The notes below the pieces were generated by a model that was given only the letters and a program-made list of their open reading frames with translations, ran no database searches and was not told where the DNA came from. A stretch of DNA of 28,658 nt from CAZEYI01 sp964422855 (GTDB lineage: Bacteria; Patescibacteriota; Gracilibacteria; Absconditabacterales; Absconditicoccaceae), in contig CAYRCS010000012.1 of NCBI GenBank assembly GCA_964422855.1, forward strand, positions 1 to 28,658, written 5' to 3'. The position numbers and the translations under genes are program-made. Each line of letters opens with the position of its first letter. Within the stretch, counting starts at the first letter, position 1. Of the stretch, positions 18,275-28,190 are shown piece after piece.

Positions 18275-19186
18275 ATGAGAACGTGAGCAGTAATTTGGAT
18301 TGTGTTAAGTGTGTTGTTGTTAGCATTTCCTGTAGGGTTTATAGCTTACTATATCATCAAGTATGTGAAGAAGACTTCTTCTATTATCCAGAAAAAAGTA
18401 GAAGAGATCAAGGAGTTAGATAAAATGAGGACAAGTATATTGGAAGAATCTATAACAGAAGGCTCTGAACAGGAGGCCTTTTTGTCGGATACGACAGAAA
18501 CCGTATCGGAAGATGCTTCTTATCCACAAGAAAGTAGCGTTCTTTTGTTGGAAATTGAAGAAGATGTGATGGTATCGGAAGATGCACTAGAAACACATCC
18601 TGTCACTGTAGAGATCGCAGACAAACAAAGAAAGTTGCTTGAAAAACTTAAATATGAAGCGCTTGTTGCCAAAGAAAAAGGTAAGTTAGAAGAATATGAA
18701 AAAAAACTTATCGAATGATTGGCCATCGACGAAAACAATCTCGACCTTCATAAGTTGTTGGCTGATTTGTATTTTACACTTGGGCAACACAAGAAATCAC
18801 TTTCCTTATTGAAAAAAATTATTGAACTAGATCCACAAGATCATAAAGCAATATGGCAGATTGGTGAGTTATATCTTTCAAATGGTGAGTTTGAAACTGC
18901 TGAATTGCTTGTAGAAAAGGCTATCTCTATGAAGCCATCAAATCCAAAATATCATATTAGTTTGGTAGAAGTATACTATAATACCAATAGAAAAAATGAT
19001 GCCATACAAACGCTTGAAAAGGTGTTGAAGTTGAGACCTGCAAGTGTACCGTATTTGTTGGCTCTTGCTGATTTGTATAGTGAGATTGGAGATCAAGAAA
19101 GTGCTCAAAAATATTACTTTAGAGTATTGGAATACGAACCATCCAATGTGAAGGCTAAGCAAAAATTACAGAATGTAGCACTTTAG
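18275..19186 (+). CDS. Membrane-anchored tetratricopeptide repeat protein
   Basis: A 303-residue protein: an N-terminal membrane helix (GAVIWIVLSVLLLAFPVGFIAYYII), a charged coiled-coil-like segment (KKVEEIKELDKM), an acidic Ser/Glu-rich linker (about residues 50-110), then about four TPR units from about residue 150 to 290, such as LHKLLADLYFTLGQHKKSLSLLKKIIELDP and IWQIGELYLSNGEFETAELL. A TGA at 18716-18718 (Gly) lies at the linker-TPR junction; a standard-code reading would split the gene there. The start at ATG 18275 (MRTGAVIW) restores a complete TM helix. TPR arrays are docking surfaces, so it probably scaffolds a complex at the cytoplasmic membrane. Partners are unknown. Confidence 0.82.
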
Positions 19187-19207
19187 TATATAAAAACACA
19201 AAGAGAC

Positions 19208-20011
19208 ATGAAAGCTGTCATCGTGGTTGCCTGATTGTGAACAAGGATGTTGCCTATTACCAAGACTATCCCAAAGGAGATGCTTCCTGTTGGAGATAAG
19301 CCTGTTATTCACTACATAGTAGAGGATCTTTCTACTGCTGGGATTGATGACATTATTATGATTACATCAAAAAATAAGTCTGCCATGGAAGACTATTTTA
19401 AGGATAGCCCAGAGTTAGAGCAGTTGTTAGCTAGTAAAGGTAAGACAGAGTTGTTGGCTCTTATCAATCAACCGAAGACTTTTGCGCAGTATACTTTTGT
19501 AAAACAAGATCAGCAGTTGGGGACGGCGCATGCTGTCAATCAAGCTAGACATCTTTTAGAAACCGAAGATCATTTCTTAGTGATATTTGGTGATATGGTA
19601 TTCCCTCCAAAGATGTATGATGAGATGATTGCAAAGCATGAAGCTACTGGCGCAGCTATATTAACAGCAAATCATGTCGCTCGTGAAGATGTATATAAAT
19701 ATGGTGTGATGGCTTTGGATGGCGATAGAATTACGCAGATCGTCGAAAAGCCTAGTGTTGAGTCTGCTCCTTCAACTCTTATATGGAATGGGGTAGCTCT
19801 TCTGCCAAAAGAAATATTTCCTTATATCGATACAATACTTGCTGCTCGTGAAGAATGAAAAGAAGCCTTTCTTCCTGAGGCTATAGGATTGATGCTTAAA
19901 GATAGAGATGTTCGCGTTTTGGAAGTTGCTCCTTTTTGGGATATTGGTAGTCCAGAACTATTGTTGAAAGCAAATGCTTACCTCTATCAGCACGGCAAGT
20001 TGTTTGACTAA
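19208..20011 (+). CDS. galU: UTP-glucose-1-phosphate uridylyltransferase (GalU family)
   Basis: Makes UDP-glucose, a donor for surface glycans. The nucleotide-binding signature is AGLGTRMLPITKTIPKEMLPVGDKP. Both Gly of G-L-G are encoded by TGA (19232-19234 and 19238-19240), so a standard-code reading would lose the start of the gene. Downstream are the QLGTAHAV nucleotide-specificity loop, VIFGDMVF with the metal-binding Asp, IVEKPS and the late WDIGSPE. The 267 residues are a little under the usual 280-300. ATG 19208 follows AAAGAGAC. GalU is preferred over RfbA because of the TKxxPKEMLP signature, but the exact sugar phosphate is inferred. It starts 21 bases after the TPR gene and ends before a terminator hairpin. 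Confidence 0.88.
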
Positions 20012-20023
20012 CGTAGACACAAG

Positions 20024-20052
20024 TTGACATAAAATACATTGTTTATGATAAA
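20024..20052 (+). promoter_or_regulatory. Candidate dnaB promoter
   Basis: A perfect TTGACA (20024-20029) is followed after 17 bases by GATAAA (20047-20052). The -10 lies inside the left arm of the following hairpin, with a predicted start near 20059. Confidence 0.45.
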
Positions 20053-20084
20053 GTAATGCGTATAGTCGCATTACTTTATTTTTT
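20048..20084 (+). terminator. Hairpin terminator between galU and dnaB
   Basis: A perfect 13-bp stem (20048-20060 with 20067-20079), a 6-base loop and TTTTT at 20080-20084. It ends nine bases before the dnaB ATG. It should stop transcripts coming from galU. Confidence 0.75.
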
Positions 20085-20093
20085 GTGTTGTGC

Positions 20094-21452
20094 ATGGTAA
20101 GCTTGGAAGATATCAAATTGCCTCCACATAATCTGGAAGCAGAGAAGTGAATTTTGTGTGGTATCTTGATGGATAACGACCTCATGTATGTCTACGATTC
20201 ATTGAGTCTTAAACCTGAAGATTTCTATCAAAAAGAGCACGCATTTATTTTCCAATGAGTGCATGATTTGTGGGCTGCTCGTAGAACGATAGATGTGGTT
20301 ACTTTAGCAGATCAATTACAAAAAAATAGTACTTTGGATGTGATTGGAGGTACTGATTATCTTTACGATGTTTCTTCATTTTTACTCAGTACGTCTACTT
20401 GTGCTGAATATGCGAGAATCGTGAAAGAAAAAGCCGTCCTTAGAAATATATTGAAAGTTTCACAGAGTATTATAGGTGATGTCTTCGAACAAAAGGATAC
20501 GATCAATATCTTGGATCAAATAGAAAAGAGAATTTTTGATCTTACACAAATTAGAAGTTCTGATAGTATCAAACATATCAAGGATATACTCTCTACGAGA
20601 ATTGAGGACTATATGGCTATTGTGGATAATCCAGAATTGGCTCATGGTCGCAAAGTATATGCAAATTATAAATGAATTGATCATAAATTGGCTGGATTTA
20701 AGCCTGGTGAATTGATTATATTGGCTGCCCGCCCGAGTATGGGAAAAACTGCATTTGCGATCAATTTGTTGACCAATATTGCAGTTCAACAAAAGAAGTC
20801 AGTGGCTATATTTTCACTCGAAATGGGTGCCGATCAGATAGTTGATAGAGTATTGTCGACTATGGCAGAAATACCGATGTATAAAATTACCAAAGGTAAC
20901 TTGGATGCTGAAGATTTTGCTAAAATGGGCGAAGCTATCGAAGTGCTTGGTGAGACCAATATATTTATCGATGATAAGAGTTCTGCAAATGTGCCAGAGC
21001 TTAAATCTAGACTGAGAAGACTCAAGATAGAAAAAGGATTGGATTTTGTGGTGATTGATTATTTGCAGCTTATGACTGGTACGAGTTATATAGGTAATAG
21101 AGTACAGGAAATATCTGAAATATCTCGTGCATTGAAAGAATTGGCTAGAGAATTGGATGTGCCTATTATGGCTTTGTCGCAGCTTTCTCGTGCTGTGGAA
21201 CAACGTATTGATAAGAAGCCACAATTGTCTGACTTGAGAGAATCAGGAGCGATAGAACAAGATGCAGATGCGGTGATCATGCTCCACAGAGAAGATTATT
21301 ATGATCCAGATACCGATAGAAAATGAGCTACTGACGTATGTATTAGAAAAAATAGAAATGGGGAAGTTGGTGAAGTCGAACTCTATTTCAAAGCCGATAT
21401 CATGAAATTTATGGAAGTGGAGAAAGGTGGAAAATCAGATGGTAGTTATTAG
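20094..21452 (+). CDS. dnaB: Replicative DNA helicase DnaB
   Basis: Hexameric helicase that unwinds the replication fork. The 452 residues are of normal length. The N-terminal domain starts LPPHNLEAEKGILCGIL (the usual PxxxEAExxvLGxxl). The RecA-like domain has Walker A RPSMGKT (213-219), FSLEMGADQIVDR, Walker B DFVVIDYLQLM, LSQLSRAVEQR with the arginine-rich finger region, and DLRESGAIEQDADAVIMLHR. The end has IRKNRNGEVGEVELYF. TGA=Gly codons occur in EKGILC, FQGVHD, YKGIDH and RKGATD. It is probably expressed from its own promoter, which overlaps a terminator hairpin. The TPM gene starts 19 bases downstream. Confidence 0.97.
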
Positions 21453-21471
21453 TTTACTCCGTTTGTATAAT

Positions 21472-22302
21472 ATGAAAAAAATTATTTTTGCTTTCTTATT
21501 GCTCTGGGCTCCTGTATTGGCGCTTGATTTGCCAGAACCACAGTGATACGTCAATGATTTTGCCAATATATTGACTACTGAACAGATTCAGGGACTAGAA
21601 TCAAATCTTACTACTTTTCATCAACAAACATCTACTGAACTTGCTGTCGTTACTTTGCCGACACTCGATGGAGAAGATATATCTATGCTGGCTACAGAGA
21701 TCGGACAGAAGCGATGAGTTGGTGATGAGCAATATGATAGAGGATTGCTTCTGGTTGTGGCTCCAAATGATAGAGAGCGGTTTATAGCTGTCTGATATGG
21801 ATTGGAATGAACTATCCCTGATGCTATTGCTAAACGTATTGGCGAGCGTCATTTTCCCGTATATTTTCCTGATGGAGATTACTTTGGTGGGATATCTGCG
21901 GTTCTAAAAGATATACAGTCTTATATACAAGCCGATCCGACCGTTGTCGAAGAATATAATACTTCAGAAGATCTTACGATGCAGGAAAATATTGGCGTTG
22001 GATTTTTCTTCTTACTTGTGTTCTTGCTTGTATTGTTCCTTATGGTGAAGAGCAAAAGACTATACTGGGCAATAGCTTGGGTAGGGATTGTTGTTTTGAT
22101 TACCGTACTTAGTTCTTTGTTAGTGTTAGGATTGTTTTTTGGGACATTTATACGAATAATGGTCGCAGCTAGTATATTTGGGAAGAGAGGAGGAGGTTTT
22201 GGTGGGATGTGATCTAGTTGATGATTTGGTTGAAGTAGTGGGTGATTTGGAGGTTTTGGTGGAGGGAGTTTTGGTGGAGGAGGTGCAGGAGGAAGACGAT
22301 AA
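21472..22302 (+). CDS. TPM-domain (YgcG-type) membrane protein with Gly-rich tail
   Basis: A 276-residue protein: signal peptide MKKIIFAFLLLWAPVLA, then a TPM domain beginning LDLPEPQGYVNDFANILT with STELAVVTLPTL, GDEQYDRGLLLVVAPNDRERFIAVGYGLEG and IPDAIAKRI. Two hydrophobic spans follow (FFFLLVFLLVLFLM and WAIAWVGIVVLITVLSSLLVLGLF), and then a Gly/Phe/Ser-rich tail with GGFGG repeats ending GGAGGRR. The tail mixes TGA, GGA, GGT and GGG for Gly. This layout is that of the YgcG family. The TPM fold has been linked to phosphatase activity and photosystem II repair in other organisms, but its role here is unknown. It sits just before lemA, a common pairing. Confidence 0.9.
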
Positions 22303-22368
22303 AAGTCTTGCACTTACAGTGTATTCGTATATGTTAGTACTATATTTTATCTGTAGATTATAGAAACA

Positions 22369-22953
22369 ATGAAAAAGACATGATTGGTATTGTTGGTAGT
22401 TCTCGTCGCCTTCTTAGGATGGTTGGGAAGCCAGTACAATACGTTGGTTACTTTGGATGAACAAGTTAATACTGCATCAGCACAAGTACAAAATCAGTAT
22501 CAAAGAAGAGCTGATCTTATTCCTAACTTAGTGAATGTCGTCAAAGGTTTTGCAGCACAAGAAAGTGGTGTGTTGGTCGCTGTGACGCAAGCAAGAGCTT
22601 CTGCTACTCAATTACAACTCAATGTAAATGATGCTGCAAGTTTGGCGCAGTATCAACAAGCACAACAAGGGATATCTTCTGCATTGGGTAGATTGTTGGC
22701 AGTAAGTGAAGCATATCCAGAGCTCAAATCAAATCAAAACTTCCTAGAACTCCAAGCACAATTGGAAGGAACTGAAAATAGAATTGCGACTGAAAGATGA
22801 AGATACAATGAAGTAGTACAAGGATATAATATAACTGTACGTCGTTTCCCAATGGGATTGGTAGCTGGTTTCCTTGGCTTTGCAGCTAAAGTTCCATTTA
22901 CTGCTGATGAAGCTGCTCAAGTAGTACCAGTTGTTGATTTTGGTGCGAATTAA
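22369..22953 (+). CDS. lemA: LemA family protein
   Basis: A 194-residue protein with an N-terminal membrane helix (GLVLLVVLVAFLGWLG) and the alpha-helical LemA domain: YNTLVTLDEQVNTASAQVQ, NQYQRRADLIPNLVNVVKGFA, VTQARASA, SNQNFLELQAQLEGTENRIA, RYNEVVQGYNITVRRFP. All family signatures are present and length is typical. LemA proteins are membrane-anchored helical bundles of uncertain function, often encoded beside TPM/YgcG proteins as here, suggesting a joint role in the envelope. It is followed by an intrinsic terminator. Confidence 0.94.
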
Positions 22954-22973
22954 TTTCTTAGTGTATTAATAGT

Positions 22974-23003
22974 AAAAAGAGGCTTCTTGGAAGTCTCTTT
23001 TTT
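22974..23003 (+). terminator. Intrinsic terminator after lemA
   Basis: A 13-bp A/T-ended stem with one G:U pair (22974-22986 with 22990-23002), a 3-base loop and a T run to 23003. It closes the lemA transcript. Confidence 0.75.
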
Positions 23004-23008
23004 GTTTT

Positions 23009-23290
23009 GAAAAAGCTTTAAAGCCTTCGGTGACTTACTTTTTTGACCTACTGAAACTTAGATGATTGGTCTTCTTACTTTTTGCCATTGCTGCAAAAAG
23101 TAACAAAAAGATCTAGTCAGACCAAACTCGCGAGTTGGTCTGACATACTTGCTGTCAAAGCAATATTTCCAGCACTTCATGTAGGCTTTTTAGTATTTTT
23201 AGTTGTGGAATTGTTGTTTATTTTTTGCCATACTATATATATTTTACATACTTATGTGCTAACCTTTGGTGTGATAACTGAAGTATAGTG
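23009..23290. repeat. Gene-free segment with inverted repeats, possibly a dispersed intergenic repeat
   Basis: No convincing gene is seen. Two inverted repeats stand close together: TTACTTTTTGC/GCAAAAAGTAA (23075-23103, 11 bp) and a 14-bp palindrome with one bulged A centred on CTCGCGAG (23116-23144). A frame with no TAA/TAG runs through the palindrome to TAG at 23288. It has no ATG and no family signature, and includes a hydrophobic end. The compact repeats and decayed frame suggest a dispersed element, which only a search of the rest of the genome could show. Confidence 0.35.
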
Positions 23291-23530
23291 TATTTTGCAT
23301 CTAGGTACTTGTTATTTCTATTTGCAGTCGTATTGCTGTGGTACCAAAAACAAAAAATACCCAGCAAATAAAAATGGTCGAATCGTTGTTTCTACTCATA
23401 TGCCGTATCGGTGTATGATATCGGAAAAACGCAGTTACCCAACAGGCGGTTCCAAAAACTGTCTTTGGATGTGGAATTCTTCTTATAGTAGATCAAGAAT
23501 AGATAGTAGCGTTTGTTACTATGTACTCTT

Positions 23531-23598
23531 GACCCACTGAGGGTCATCCGCATCCAGAGCTAATCTGGAGCGGATGGCTTTCCATCTCGCTCTTTTTT
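23531..23598 (+). promoter_or_regulatory. Hairpin cluster resembling an antiterminator/terminator pair
   Basis: Three hairpins follow each other. The first is GACCC/GGGTC (23531-23545). The second is ATCCGC-a-TCCAGA paired with TCTGGAGCGGAT (23546-23575). The third is GAGCGGATGG paired with CCATC-t-CGCTC (23568-23592), directly followed by TTTTTT (23593-23598). The second and third share bases 23568-23575, so only one can form at a time, as in attenuators and riboswitches. The 240 bases before it (23290-23530) hold no recognisable gene or known aptamer. It precedes the small membrane protein gene by 31 bases. Confidence 0.5.
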
Positions 23599-23629
23599 GT
23601 TAGTCAAATTTCTTGTATTGTAGGTAATT

Positions 23630-23890
23630 ATGATTAGATATTTGCTAATTGTATTAATTTACTTGATTAGCATCTTGATGTATATACGTGTTGAAGAATT
23701 TGTGGCAAGGGAGAGATATGATAATAGTATCAATCTAGGTGCTAAGAGTATTGCTCGGAGTAATTTAAATCTGTTGGAGGCTTTGCTTGGTATCAAGAGA
23801 TCGAGTATCAAAGTAGATTTTGCGAGGAAGAAATTATCCTTGGCTTCATATGCTGATGTATCAACTTATATACAAAACAGATTACAATAG
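23630..23890 (+). CDS. Small membrane protein, unknown
   Basis: An 86-residue protein with no in-frame TGA. A hydrophobic N-terminal helix (YLLIVLIYLISILMYI) is followed by a charged segment with RVEEFVARERYDNS and a basic C-terminal half (KRSSIKVDFARKKLS). Topology is probably one N-terminal span with the rest on one side of the membrane. No family is recognised. It follows the hairpin cluster at 23531-23598 and precedes the peptidoglycan hydrolase by 61 bases, so it may belong to the same unit. Confidence 0.55.
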   Translation: MIRYLLIVLIYLISILMYIRVEEFVARERYDNSINLGAKSIARSNLNLLEALLGIKRSSIKVDFARKKLSLASYADVSTYIQNRLQ

Positions 23891-23951
23891 TTTTATTGAC
23901 TTCTTGGTGCTTTATTTTATAATATTTTTTGATTTAGCTTAAGGTGCATAC

Positions 23952-25319
23952 ATGGATATTCCGAGATATTGATCTTCGAAAGCTGCGCACTCTCTTAGTT
24001 ATAAAGTAGTACTTGCGAGTTTGTTTTTGGCATTGACGCAAGTATGACATAATTCTTTGTTGTCCAAACAGAACGATGATCCTGTATCTGTGGATAGTCT
24101 TGCTGGGGATAAGACATTTGATTTGGATAGTGTCGATGTATTGGATAGATCTATTATCTACATGCATGTTGCTCAAGATAAATGGGGAGAATTTAATGTG
24201 CGTCAGAAATGTGAGCGTTTGCAGGCTATATTGCCTGATCTAGAGGCTGTGGATCGTGTATATGGAGTCCCGGTACAATATCATGCTGGATTACTATTTA
24301 CCGAAACTGGTTGTGATTCTGCTCGTGTAAGCTCGTGTGGTGCCGATGGTATCGCGCAATTTCTCAAAGGTACTGCAAAACAATATGGTGGGATATGGGA
24401 ACAATCATATATTTCCCATAGAAAAAAATATTATAAAACTGTTGATATGAGACGTAATAATGCTTGGGCATTGGATGCAAGTGCTCGTCTCTTGCGTGAT
24501 CTCCACAAAGAGTTCGGAGATTGGAGTTTGGCTGTAGCGGCGTATCATATGTGATCAGGCAATATGCAGAAGTTGTGTGCTTTGTATCTTAGTACAATGA
24601 AGAAGCCATTGCAGTCTATAGATCAACTGTATCTAGAAGTCCCTTCCAAAGAAGTGATAGACTTTCTGGCCAGTAAGGATGATGATACTTTTGGTTATTG
24701 GATCAAAGTGAAAAATGCTTGGACCTTGTATCAGATGTATGACTGTGATAGAGAAAATTTTGATCTCATGGAGGACAAATATAGAACATTGCCTTATGAT
24801 GTGAGAGGTATCGTTGCACAAGATGTCGTGTGATTTGACCATCTCGCAGGAGACACTGCGGTGATACAATGATCTTTTGCTGACGATATTTGTATGGTGG
24901 ATGATGTGCGTTATGCAAGTTCTGATGCGTATGAAAAAACTATCCGTACCGATGTGTATCATGTGCTCTCTCAGATAGAAACTCTTTTTGGCAAAGATAT
25001 TCGTGTGAGTTGTGGGACTTTGGATACTGCCGATGTGCGTGTTTTGGGAGATACGCTTTTTGACAAACCTATGGAGCGTCGTCGTTATGCTGCACATACA
25101 ACAGGACGCGCATTTGATATTATATCTCCTAGCTCATCTACTGATATAAAGCGCTTGGAATATGTCCTTACCATCCTCAGATATCAAGGTAAGTTGCTGT
25201 GGTGTAGGGAAACAGATATTGATAACAAAATACATTATCATATAGTTGTGCTTACAGGTGATCCGTATGAAACTTTAACTGGTATGTCTTCCACATGAAC
25301 AACAGTTACAATAAAATAG
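23952..25319 (+). CDS. Predicted two-domain peptidoglycan hydrolase: SLT-type lytic transglycosylase plus M15-like peptidase
   Basis: A 455-residue protein. A membrane anchor or uncleaved signal lies near the N terminus (SYKVVLASLFLALTQVG). The first catalytic domain matches SLT-type transglycosylases: HAGLLFTETGCDSARVSSCGADGIAQFLKGTAKQYGG, with the Glu of FTETG as likely catalytic acid, and SLAVAAYHMGSG in place of the usual AYNAG. The C-terminal part (about residues 315-440) has AAHTTGRAFDI and HYHIVV, the Hx(6)D...H zinc-ligand pattern of M15/VanY-type peptidases. It would cut glycan strands and stem peptides. TGA=Gly codons at 24552, 24831 and 25296 join the parts. It stops at TAG 25317-25319, overlapping the next gene by 25 bases. 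Whether it acts on its own wall or on a host's is unknown. Confidence 0.8.
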
Positions 25320-25828
25320 TTTTTGATACAAAGACCTTATTGGCCACTCACGAAGAGTTGCGTAAAGAAACAAATCATGAAATGATAAAGGCTCTTGGTC
25401 ACGATCCCAAAAATTCTACAAGTACAGCTAGTGTTGTCGATACCGCTGATTATAAAAATGCATCTAGAAGTACTGCACAAGTTAGCTATTCTCGTGCAGA
25501 TCAGATCAATGCGAATTATGAATTGTCCAAGGATAATGCTCAGCATGGAGGGACTCTTCATACACATATAGAAGCTCAGTGACATGCGTGGCAGTGGAGT
25601 AGTCAAGACTATGCAACGATTACTTCCGCTAAGCAAGATCCACTCAATAAGTATCATGTTCTTACTTACGTTTGTGAAGATGGATCGACTTTGTATAGAG
25701 CAGTAGATAACACAGGTAAGAATATACCTTTTGTTACTAGTGGCATGAATACATCATATGATTTGATGGGAGTGATGGTGAGTTCGAATGGGAAAGTTAA
25801 ACAAGTTTCAACTTCAATTCATAATTAA
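25295..25828 (+). CDS. Hypothetical protein overlapping the hydrolase gene
   Basis: A 177-residue protein, not recognised. It is polar and rich in Ser, Thr, Asn and Lys, without signal peptide or membrane span. The N half is helical in character (LLATHEELRKETNHEMIKALG). The C half (about residues 97-177) looks like a small beta domain: HAWQWSSQDYATITS, YHVLTYVCEDGSTLYRAVDNTGKNI. One TGA=Gly at 25580-25582 joins the halves. ATG 25295 lies inside the end of the hydrolase gene (25-base overlap), implying translational coupling. It might be a partner or immunity-type protein of the hydrolase, but nothing in the sequence proves that. Confidence 0.65.
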
Positions 25829-25836
25829 TTGATGAC

Positions 25837-26496
25837 ATGAATTTATATGATGTCTCTGTGGTAAGAGAGGTAAAAAATTGATTATCAAAAGCTAGAACAT
25901 GATGGCTCGATAGAAATGTATCCAAGGATATTGCAGAGACTGTTTTGCAGCATATCAATAAATGTGTTAAAGCAGCCCATATATTTGCAATACGTCATCC
26001 AGAATATATTGAAGCGTTAGAGCTTCTCAGATACCACGATACTCCTGAATGGCAAGAGGAGGATTATACTCCTGGACAAATTTCTAAAGAAGAAAAATAC
26101 AGAAGAGAGAAAGCTGTTATGGAAAGACTTATACATAAAGGTCCCTTAGGGGGGAAAGCTTATGATCTTTGGATGAGATTTGAGACCTCTAATGATGAAG
26201 TTGTGCTTGTTGCACATGATTTTGATAAAATAGATGCCTGAGTACAGGCATTGGAATATGAAGTACGTGGTGTTTGAAATATAGATGGAGAATGAAAAAA
26301 GATGTCAGATTTTTTTGAGTATACTTTATCTAGAATCACTAACCCAATTCTTAAAAGAATATATGAGATACTTTTAGAAAAAAGATATCCTCAGATCAAC
26401 TATTATGATCAATACTTCTTCTTGTTGAAATGTGATGGTGATATGGAGTTGTATAAACAACATATGGAACAAAAACTAGAAACACTTAATAGCTAG
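25837..26496 (+). CDS. HD-domain hydrolase (YfbR/HDDC2-like)
   Basis: A 219-residue protein with the HD pattern of 5'-deoxynucleotidase-type enzymes: TGWLDRNV, then AETVLQHINKC (first His), ALELLRYHDTPEW (His-Asp), YTPGQISKEEKYRREKAVM, and VLVAHDFDKIDAGVQALEYE (last metal Asp). These are the metal ligands in the usual order H...HD...D. The likely reaction is dephosphorylation of a nucleoside monophosphate; substrate is not visible. The C-terminal part (about residues 155-219) is an extra helical region. TGA=Gly codons occur at 26239 and in GVGNIDGEGKK. ATG 25837 follows the upstream stop by eight bases, consistent with one operon. Confidence 0.78.
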
Positions 26497-26548
26497 ATTT
26501 TCTTTGCCTTTTGGCTATACCTTTTTTGTTTATATTGGGTTTGGGGAT

Positions 26549-28165
26549 ATGAAAGCATCTGATCTGTTTGTGCGTTGTTTGGAAAATGAAGGAGTGGAGT
26601 ATATATATGGAGTTCCTGGTGAAGAGAACTTAGATTTTGTAGAGTCTCTGAGACATAGTACGATTAAACTTATCGTAACCAGAAATGAACAGACGGCAGT
26701 GTTTATGGCTGCTACCTATGGTAGATTGACTGGTAAGGCTGGAGTTGCTTTGGCAACGCTTGGGCCTGGAGCAACCAATATGGTAACGGGAGTAGCTCAT
26801 GCGCAATTATGAGGTATGCCAGTGATCGTGATTACTGGTCAGAAGCCTATCAAAAAATCTAAACAAGGACGTTTTCAAATATTGGATGTGGTAGCTATGA
26901 TGAGACCACTTACGAAGTGGGCTACGAGTATACCAAATGGGAATAGAATCCCTGCATTGGTGAGACAGGCATTTAAACTTGCTGAAGATGAAAAGCCTGG
27001 AGCGATACATATAGAATTAGCAGAAGATATTGCTGCTGAGGAGGTAGACAGCGATGTAACTATTATACCAAGAGATAAAATTAGAAGACCCCAGATAGAT
27101 AGTAAGATGTTGGAGATACTTGTAGACAGAATTAGACAAGCAAAAACTCCTATGATCTTGGTATGATCAGGTGCAAATAGAAAAAGAATTACGAATTATC
27201 TGACGAAGTTTATCCAAAAAACCAATATCCCATTTTTCACATCACAGATGGGAAAATGAGTGGTAGATGAATCTTTGCCTCAGTATATCGGGACTGCAGC
27301 ACTTACAGCAAATGACTATATACACCCGATTATCGACAAGGCTGATTTGTTGATCGTTATTTGATATGATATCGTAGAAAAACCAACCAACTATCGACAT
27401 AGCAATCCAGATACACAGATCATCCATATGAATTTTACGACTGCAGAAGTAGATGATATCTATATGCCTCAGTTAGAGGTTATTTGAGATATTGCTAATA
27501 CGTTGTGGCAATTACATGAGTCTGATCTAGATGCGTCGATGTGGAATTTTGGTGATGTATATGATGCTGTGGCGCACATGAGAGAGCAGTTTGTGGGGTC
27601 TGACAAGAAAGAAGAATCTTCTTCTGTGATGATGCCAAGAACCTTGTCTCGTATGCTGAGAGGTATGCTTGAAGCTGAAGATATCGTTGCATTGGACAAT
27701 GGCTTTTACAAGGTCTGGATAGCGAGAAATTATCCTGCCTATGCGCCCAATACTGTTTTATTGGATAATGCATTGGCTACGATGGGAGCAGGGTATAGTG
27801 TTGGTATGGTTGCTAAGATGCTCAATCCTGATAAGAAAGTGGTTTGTATCGTGTGAGATGGAGGATTGGTGATGAATTTGTGAGATATAGAAACAGCTGT
27901 TAGACTCCAACTTGATATGGTTATCGTGGTACTCAATGATCATGCGTATGGTATGATCAAATGGAAACAAAAGGCGATGGGATTTGAAGACTATGGTTTG
28001 GATTTACAAAATCCTGATTTTGTCCAATTAGCAGAAAGTTTCTGAGCACATGGACATCGTGTTTTGCAAAAAGACCAGTTTGCCTGAGTGATGCACGAAG
28101 CTTTGCATAGCAAGTGAATACATATTATTGATGTGATGTTTTGTTATCCAGAGAAGGTAGATTAG
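26549..28165 (+). CDS. Acetolactate synthase-type thiamine-diphosphate enzyme (AlsS-like)
   Basis: A 538-residue ThDP enzyme. The N-terminal PYR domain has YGVPGEENLDF and the catalytic Glu in TRNEQTAVFMAATYGRLTGKAG. The C-terminal PP domain has the ThDP/Mg motif GDGGLVMNLGDIETAVRLQLD..VLND (GDGG-x(22-25)-N), then AYGMIKWKQ and ESFGAHGHRV. The middle stretch VIGYDIVEKPTNYR..DTQIIHMNF..EVDDIYMPQLEVIGDI resembles catabolic AlsS more than biosynthetic IlvB. The probable reaction is two pyruvate to 2-acetolactate plus CO2. No regulatory subunit, acetolactate decarboxylase or ketol-acid reductoisomerase gene is in the window. GGGG lies just before ATG 26549. An aldehyde dehydrogenase follows after 25 bases. 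Confidence 0.85.
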
Positions 28166-28190
28166 TATTTTACTGTTGTATGGTTTTCTT

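Noticed and set aside
18250..18417. ATG frame with CxxC...CxxC resembling a zinc ribbon
   Set aside because: It overlaps the start of the TPR gene almost entirely in another frame and loses any pattern after the first 20 residues; probably chance.
23295..23620. Several short open frames in the gene-free stretch, one starting MVESLFLL
   Set aside because: None has a family signature, a ribosome-binding site or sustained length, and they overlap strongly structured sequence at the 3' end.
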